A stretch of 64,000 bases of DNA from Oscillatoriales cyanobacterium. GTDB lineage: Bacteria; Cyanobacteriota; Cyanobacteriia; CACIAM-69d. Location of the stretch: assembly GCA_004292515.1 (NCBI GenBank), contig RDXB01000058.1, forward strand, positions 43,530-107,529, written 5' to 3'. Within the stretch, counting starts at the first letter, position 1, and each line of letters opens with the position of its first letter. Under the pieces are notes generated by a model that saw only the letters and a list, made by a program, of their open reading frames with translations, ran no database searches and was not told the DNA's origin. Shown here in pieces: positions 61,281-64,000 of the stretch. The position numbers were made by a program, and so were the translations under genes.

Positions 61281-62804
61281 CTAGGCTTCGATCGCCCCAG
61301 TTGCTTTGCTCGCCAGCACGGGATCGGCTTCCACATTCTTCGCTTGCAACACGGCCAGCGCCCATTGGCGAAATTGCAAATAGGCCATCAAGTCGATCGC
61401 CCCGGACACCAACATCTGGGCGTAGCGATCTTCAAGTTCCTTGAGTCGATCGTTGGCTACCGATCGCGGCATATTCAACAGCGCCTCGGAATCGTCCAGC
61501 AAATTCACCGTTTCCTGCAACGTTTGGCGATCGGCCTGCTCCACCGAAGACTGACAGCTTTGGATGTAGAGCTGGAGGGGGCGATCGACTTCCTCATAGG
61601 TTTCCGGCGCAATATTGCCATCAATAAACATCAGCCGATAGCGTTCCGACAGATCCTGAGCCGCCGCCAACGCCCCTTTGATTTTGCCCTCATGCAACTC
61701 CTTAATCTCAGAGAGCGCTTGCCGACTGAGCTTGACCAACTGGCGAGATCGCCGCGATCGCCACCAAGTCACCAACAGCCCAGCCGCACTGCTCAAACCC
61801 AACACCAGCAAATATTCCTGCACCACCTGGTTTTCTTCGATAAAGCGCAACCAAGCCGATCGCGGATCACCCTTTTCATAGGTTTCCAAAGCCGCCGGAG
61901 CCATGTAAATACCGCCCCGCTGCAACAAACTCTGGGGTTCACCACTAGCCAAATCGGGATAAAACGGTGCAAACTGCCGAGCCGTCGCCAAAATTGACCA
62001 AGCCATCAGCGCCACCTCTTGCGAAGGCGCATCACTGCGGGCCATCAACCCCGTCCCGGTCGAGATGGCGGGCAAATCCGTTGGCGGTTCCGGGCGACGC
62101 GCATTATAGCTCCCCGCCGGAATCACCGTGGCCTGGTAGGACTCGGGAAACTGCACTGACAAATGGTTGGTGATGGGAGCCGGCACAGGCAATAGGCGTA
62201 GAGGCGGATCACCACTAATCGCTTCTTGAATGGTGGTGCTGGCTCCCAGGGGCCCCACATAGGCCACCACATCCACTTGATTAGTCTTGAGCTGGCTCAG
62301 AGCTTCCTTGAGGGGTGGTGTGCGTGCATCCACCTTCAGCCCCCCATACCGAATCACTTGGGTGGCAGTGAAATTGGTGCCACTGCCTTGAATGCCCACA
62401 GCCACGCGCCGCCGATCAATATCGGCCAGGGTTTTCAGGGGAGAATCGGCCCGCACCAAGAAATGCAAATACTCGTTAGCCAAAATCGCCACGGTTTCCA
62501 CCTTGCCCTGGCGCAACGAGTCCCGCGACACATCTAACTGAGCCAGGGCAAATTGCACCTTACCGGCGATCAGGCGATCGAGGTTGTCACGCGATCCGTT
62601 AGAATCGCGGCTGTCTTGAATTTTGACCCCCACCACGCGCTCATTGGAGCGTGTCAGTTGTTCACTGATCCGATCGTAGCCACTTCCGGGCTTGCCCCCT
62701 GCCATCGACACAATTAGTGGTTGACCGCTGCACCCAGCCACCCAGCTCACTGCTGCTCCGATCAAGACAGCAACACCCCAGCTCCATCGCCCAACGATTG
62801 CCAT
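61281..62804 (-). CDS. TAXI-family binding lipoprotein with C-terminal membrane anchor and helical domain
   Basis: 507 residues. The N-terminus ends in a lipobox (VSWVAGCSG, Cys25). A TAXI/TRAP-type solute-binding domain follows (about 28-315): IVSMAGGKPGSGYDRISEQL, FALAQLDVSRDSL, VAVGIQGSGTNFTATQVI, QVDVVAYVGPLGA. Unlike ordinary TAXI proteins it continues into a membrane helix (about 333-352, LLVLGLSSAAGLLVTWW), a basic stop (RSRRSR) and a helical, coiled-coil-like cytoplasmic part of about 150 residues (LSEIKELHEGKIKGAL, LKELEDRYAQMLVSGAIDL). No TRAP permease is adjacent. The layout suggests a sensor or transporter accessory rather than a free binding protein. Confidence 0.82.
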   Translation of the reverse strand: MAIVGRWSWGVAVLIGAAVSWVAGCSGQPLIVSMAGGKPGSGYDRISEQLTRSNERVVGVKIQDSRDSNGSRDNLDRLIAGKVQFALAQLDVSRDSLRQGKVETVAILANEYLHFLVRADSPLKTLADIDRRRVAVGIQGSGTNFTATQVIRYGGLKVDARTPPLKEALSQLKTNQVDVVAYVGPLGASTTIQEAISGDPPLRLLPVPAPITNHLSVQFPESYQATVIPAGSYNARRPEPPTDLPAISTGTGLMARSDAPSQEVALMAWSILATARQFAPFYPDLASGEPQSLLQRGGIYMAPAALETYEKGDPRSAWLRFIEENQVVQEYLLVLGLSSAAGLLVTWWRSRRSRQLVKLSRQALSEIKELHEGKIKGALAAAQDLSERYRLMFIDGNIAPETYEEVDRPLQLYIQSCQSSVEQADRQTLQETVNLLDDSEALLNMPRSVANDRLKELEDRYAQMLVSGAIDLMAYLQFRQWALAVLQAKNVEADPVLASKATGAIEA

Positions 62805-62926
62805 AGTTTTCTCTGTGCTCCACCTTGCCAGTTGACCCTATAAATTATCAGCCTGTTGATTAACCCCCGCGATCGCCCCCGTCCGGTTTTGGCTTGTTTC
62901 GCCCTATCCCAAAAGCAATCCCAAAA

Positions 62927-62959
62927 AAGACGACCTCGCTTTGGGGCTGAGGTCGTCTT
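62927..62959 (-). terminator. Strong rho-independent terminator (minus strand)
   Basis: AAGACGACCTC and GAGGTCGTCTT form an 11-bp perfect stem with an 11-nt loop. Read on the minus strand it is followed by a T6-7 tract. It lies downstream of the 53-residue small gene and upstream of the TAXI gene, and would separate the two transcripts. Confidence 0.85.
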
Positions 62960-63224
62960 GATGCAGGACTTGATTGAGGAACCGATGACGGCTCGTGGAG
63001 TGCATCGGTTGGGTTAGTTAGTTGGGTTAATCAGTTGGGGCCAGCACATTGGCAGGGCAGCCCGTCTCGGTTGGTAACGGCTGTGGAGGAGTTGCGACCC
63101 ACCGAATTGTTGTGGAGAGCTGAGTTGGGGGCTTGGATATCGTGATGACTGGTTGCTTGTTGCGATGCGAGGAGCGGGCGATCGGGCAACTGAAGGGGCG
63201 CTGCCCGGAGCCATCCAAACTCGA

Positions 63225-63386
63225 TTAACCTTCGATCGGACGGCGCGATAGGGCTTGCAGTTGTTGCAGCAGCGATTCAATATCGGCTTGCAGGTGTAGA
63301 AATTCGATTTGCTGCTTCACATCGAAGGGTAGCTTTGCTTCCTCGACGGTTGCGGGTTTCGTTGCCACAGAAGACGCACTAGCCAT
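63225..63386 (-). CDS. Small conserved protein (53 aa)
   Basis: Starts MASASSVATKPATVEEAK at 63386, then LPFDVKQQIEFLHLQADIES-type helix (core QQIEFLHLQADIE), LLQQLQALSRRPIEG, and TAA at 63225. The second half is an amphipathic coiled coil rich in Leu and Gln. The sequence pattern resembles small cyanobacterial proteins I have seen, of unknown function. A strong terminator for this strand lies 265 bp beyond its stop, consistent with a short transcript. It is too short for most automatic gene callers. Confidence 0.7.
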   Translation of the reverse strand: MASASSVATKPATVEEAKLPFDVKQQIEFLHLQADIESLLQQLQALSRRPIEG

Positions 63387-63937
63387 AGTTTTGTCGTTTT
63401 GTCGAAGAAAGATGAAGATCGTGACGGTTTAAACGCGGTGTTTTGGCGCAATTCTAACGCGAACTTTACAATTGTCCACCCCTCGTAACCGATCGCTCTA
63501 AACACTTGGGCATCGATCGCACCCCCGACTCCCACCATGACGGGCCATCTCGCAGCCCATCGGCGGTGGGTGAGGGTTTCGGATCCGGAACCCTGATCGA
63601 TCGCGAATTGCCCCGACCTGCTAGGGTTTGCCCCATGATTGCTGTCGTACGACTCAGGCGATCATGTGACTGACCGGAGCATGGGGGCGATCGCCAATGA
63701 TGCGATGATCGAACAGATCATCGAAATTCCTGATAACTCTAATTGCAAGTTCAAATTCCCAATCACCCCGCTTGCTCGCGACGGGAACTGGTGGCCCGGG
63801 CGCGCGCTGCTCCGGTCTGCCCGCGGGTCTGCCTGTGGGTGTAGCTGGGGTTAATCAACAGTGATTGATTTCCTATTATTTCCCCACATTCTCTGAAAAA
63901 TGCGAATCCATCCCAGGGGCTGTCATACACTGAACAG
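63387..63937. other. Intergenic region before the tnpB start
   Basis: 551 bp with no recognised gene. 63770-63845 is distinctly GC-rich (gcccgggcgcgcgctgctcc), unlike either side. The left end of the TnpB-bearing element may lie between about 63845 and 63937, but no clear subterminal hairpin was found. Confidence 0.45.
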
Positions 63938-64000
63938 ATGCTGCTCGGATTCAAAACTCAACTCAAGCTCAACAACCAACAACGCACCGCATTAGCTCGC
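63938..64000 (+). CDS. tnpB: TnpB/IS605 OrfB-type RNA-guided nuclease, start only
   Basis: The first 21 codons, cut by the window edge. The peptide MLLGFKTQLKLNNQQRTALA matches the usual TnpB N-terminus (LGFKTxLKLNNQQ). TnpB proteins of IS200/IS605 and IS1341-type elements are omega-RNA-guided DNA nucleases that help the element persist. The guide RNA and right end would lie downstream, outside the window. No TnpA gene lies just upstream, so the element may be an IS1341-type with TnpB alone. Confidence 0.8.
   Translation, partial: MLLGFKTQLKLNNQQRTALAR

Noticed and set aside
63639..63854. 71-codon frame before the TnpB start
   Set aside because: Half of it is an odd GC-rich block; no motif or ribosome-binding site.
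1..64000. tRNA and rRNA genes
   Set aside because: Scanned by eye for T-loop text (GGTTCGAATCC types) and rRNA landmarks; hits such as gggttcgactcc near 10740 are inside coding sequence without the remaining arms.

Overview
The window is chromosomal DNA from a cyanobacterium. Evidence: the HIP1 octamer GCGATCGC recurs throughout coding and non-coding DNA; there is a PSRP-3/Ycf65 ribosomal protein, a thylakoid-lumen-type pentapeptide protein, a LOV plus cyanobacteriochrome kinase, and the dapA-rnj gene order that I recall as common in cyanobacteria. G+C looks moderately high. I do not name a species. No rRNA, tRNA or CRISPR array was recognised.

Layout. 0-17 kb: end of a Mn/Zn-type ABC transporter operon, a CheY-like regulator, lipoyl synthase, a lumenal pentapeptide protein, a possible structured RNA, an HD-like protein, a Ski2-type helicase next to a NurA-type nuclease, a propeller-transglutaminase protein, a cupin and a Wzc-like polysaccharide co-polymerase. 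17-24 kb, minus strand: RNase J, dapA, then the two-step agmatine-to-putrescine pathway (aguA, aguB) with a type VII toxin-antitoxin pair (mntA-hepT) between its two genes. 24-32 kb: PSRP-3, a HAD hydrolase, a large RTX/Calx-beta/beta-helix surface protein, Der GTPase and an ABC-2 permease. 32-36 kb is an accessory island: a RelE-type TA module with an antitoxin-like gene and a broken copy of that gene on its other side, then an AT-richer, HIP1-free two-gene cassette (TcmP plus DUF5131), and a DUF29 gene enclosed by a direct repeat of the acnB leader. 36-43 kb: acnB, a REP/BIME array with its own RAYT transposase, an Orn/Lys/Arg decarboxylase and PepP.

43-64 kb: a LOV-CBCR hybrid histidine kinase (tail-to-tail overlap with pepP), an oligopeptide-type binding lipoprotein, an EcsC-family protein, an exported protein, an LCP enzyme followed by a PMT-type glycosyltransferase, a Cache-HAMP-PAS adenylate cyclase, an EF-G paralogue lacking the catalytic His, a 2.4 kb gene-poor stretch, a membrane-anchored TAXI protein, a 53-residue small protein and the start of a TnpB gene running off the end.

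Non-coding DNA is unusually rich in small repeats: at least three dispersed families (a MITE-like element with inverted ends, the CAAGGGGCT palindrome, and the RAYT-linked REPs) and many short tandem duplications that look like replication slippage. The strongest candidates for something new are the TcmP/DUF5131 cassette, the LOV-CBCR kinase, the BIME-RAYT locus and the possible structured RNA at 4.4 kb.
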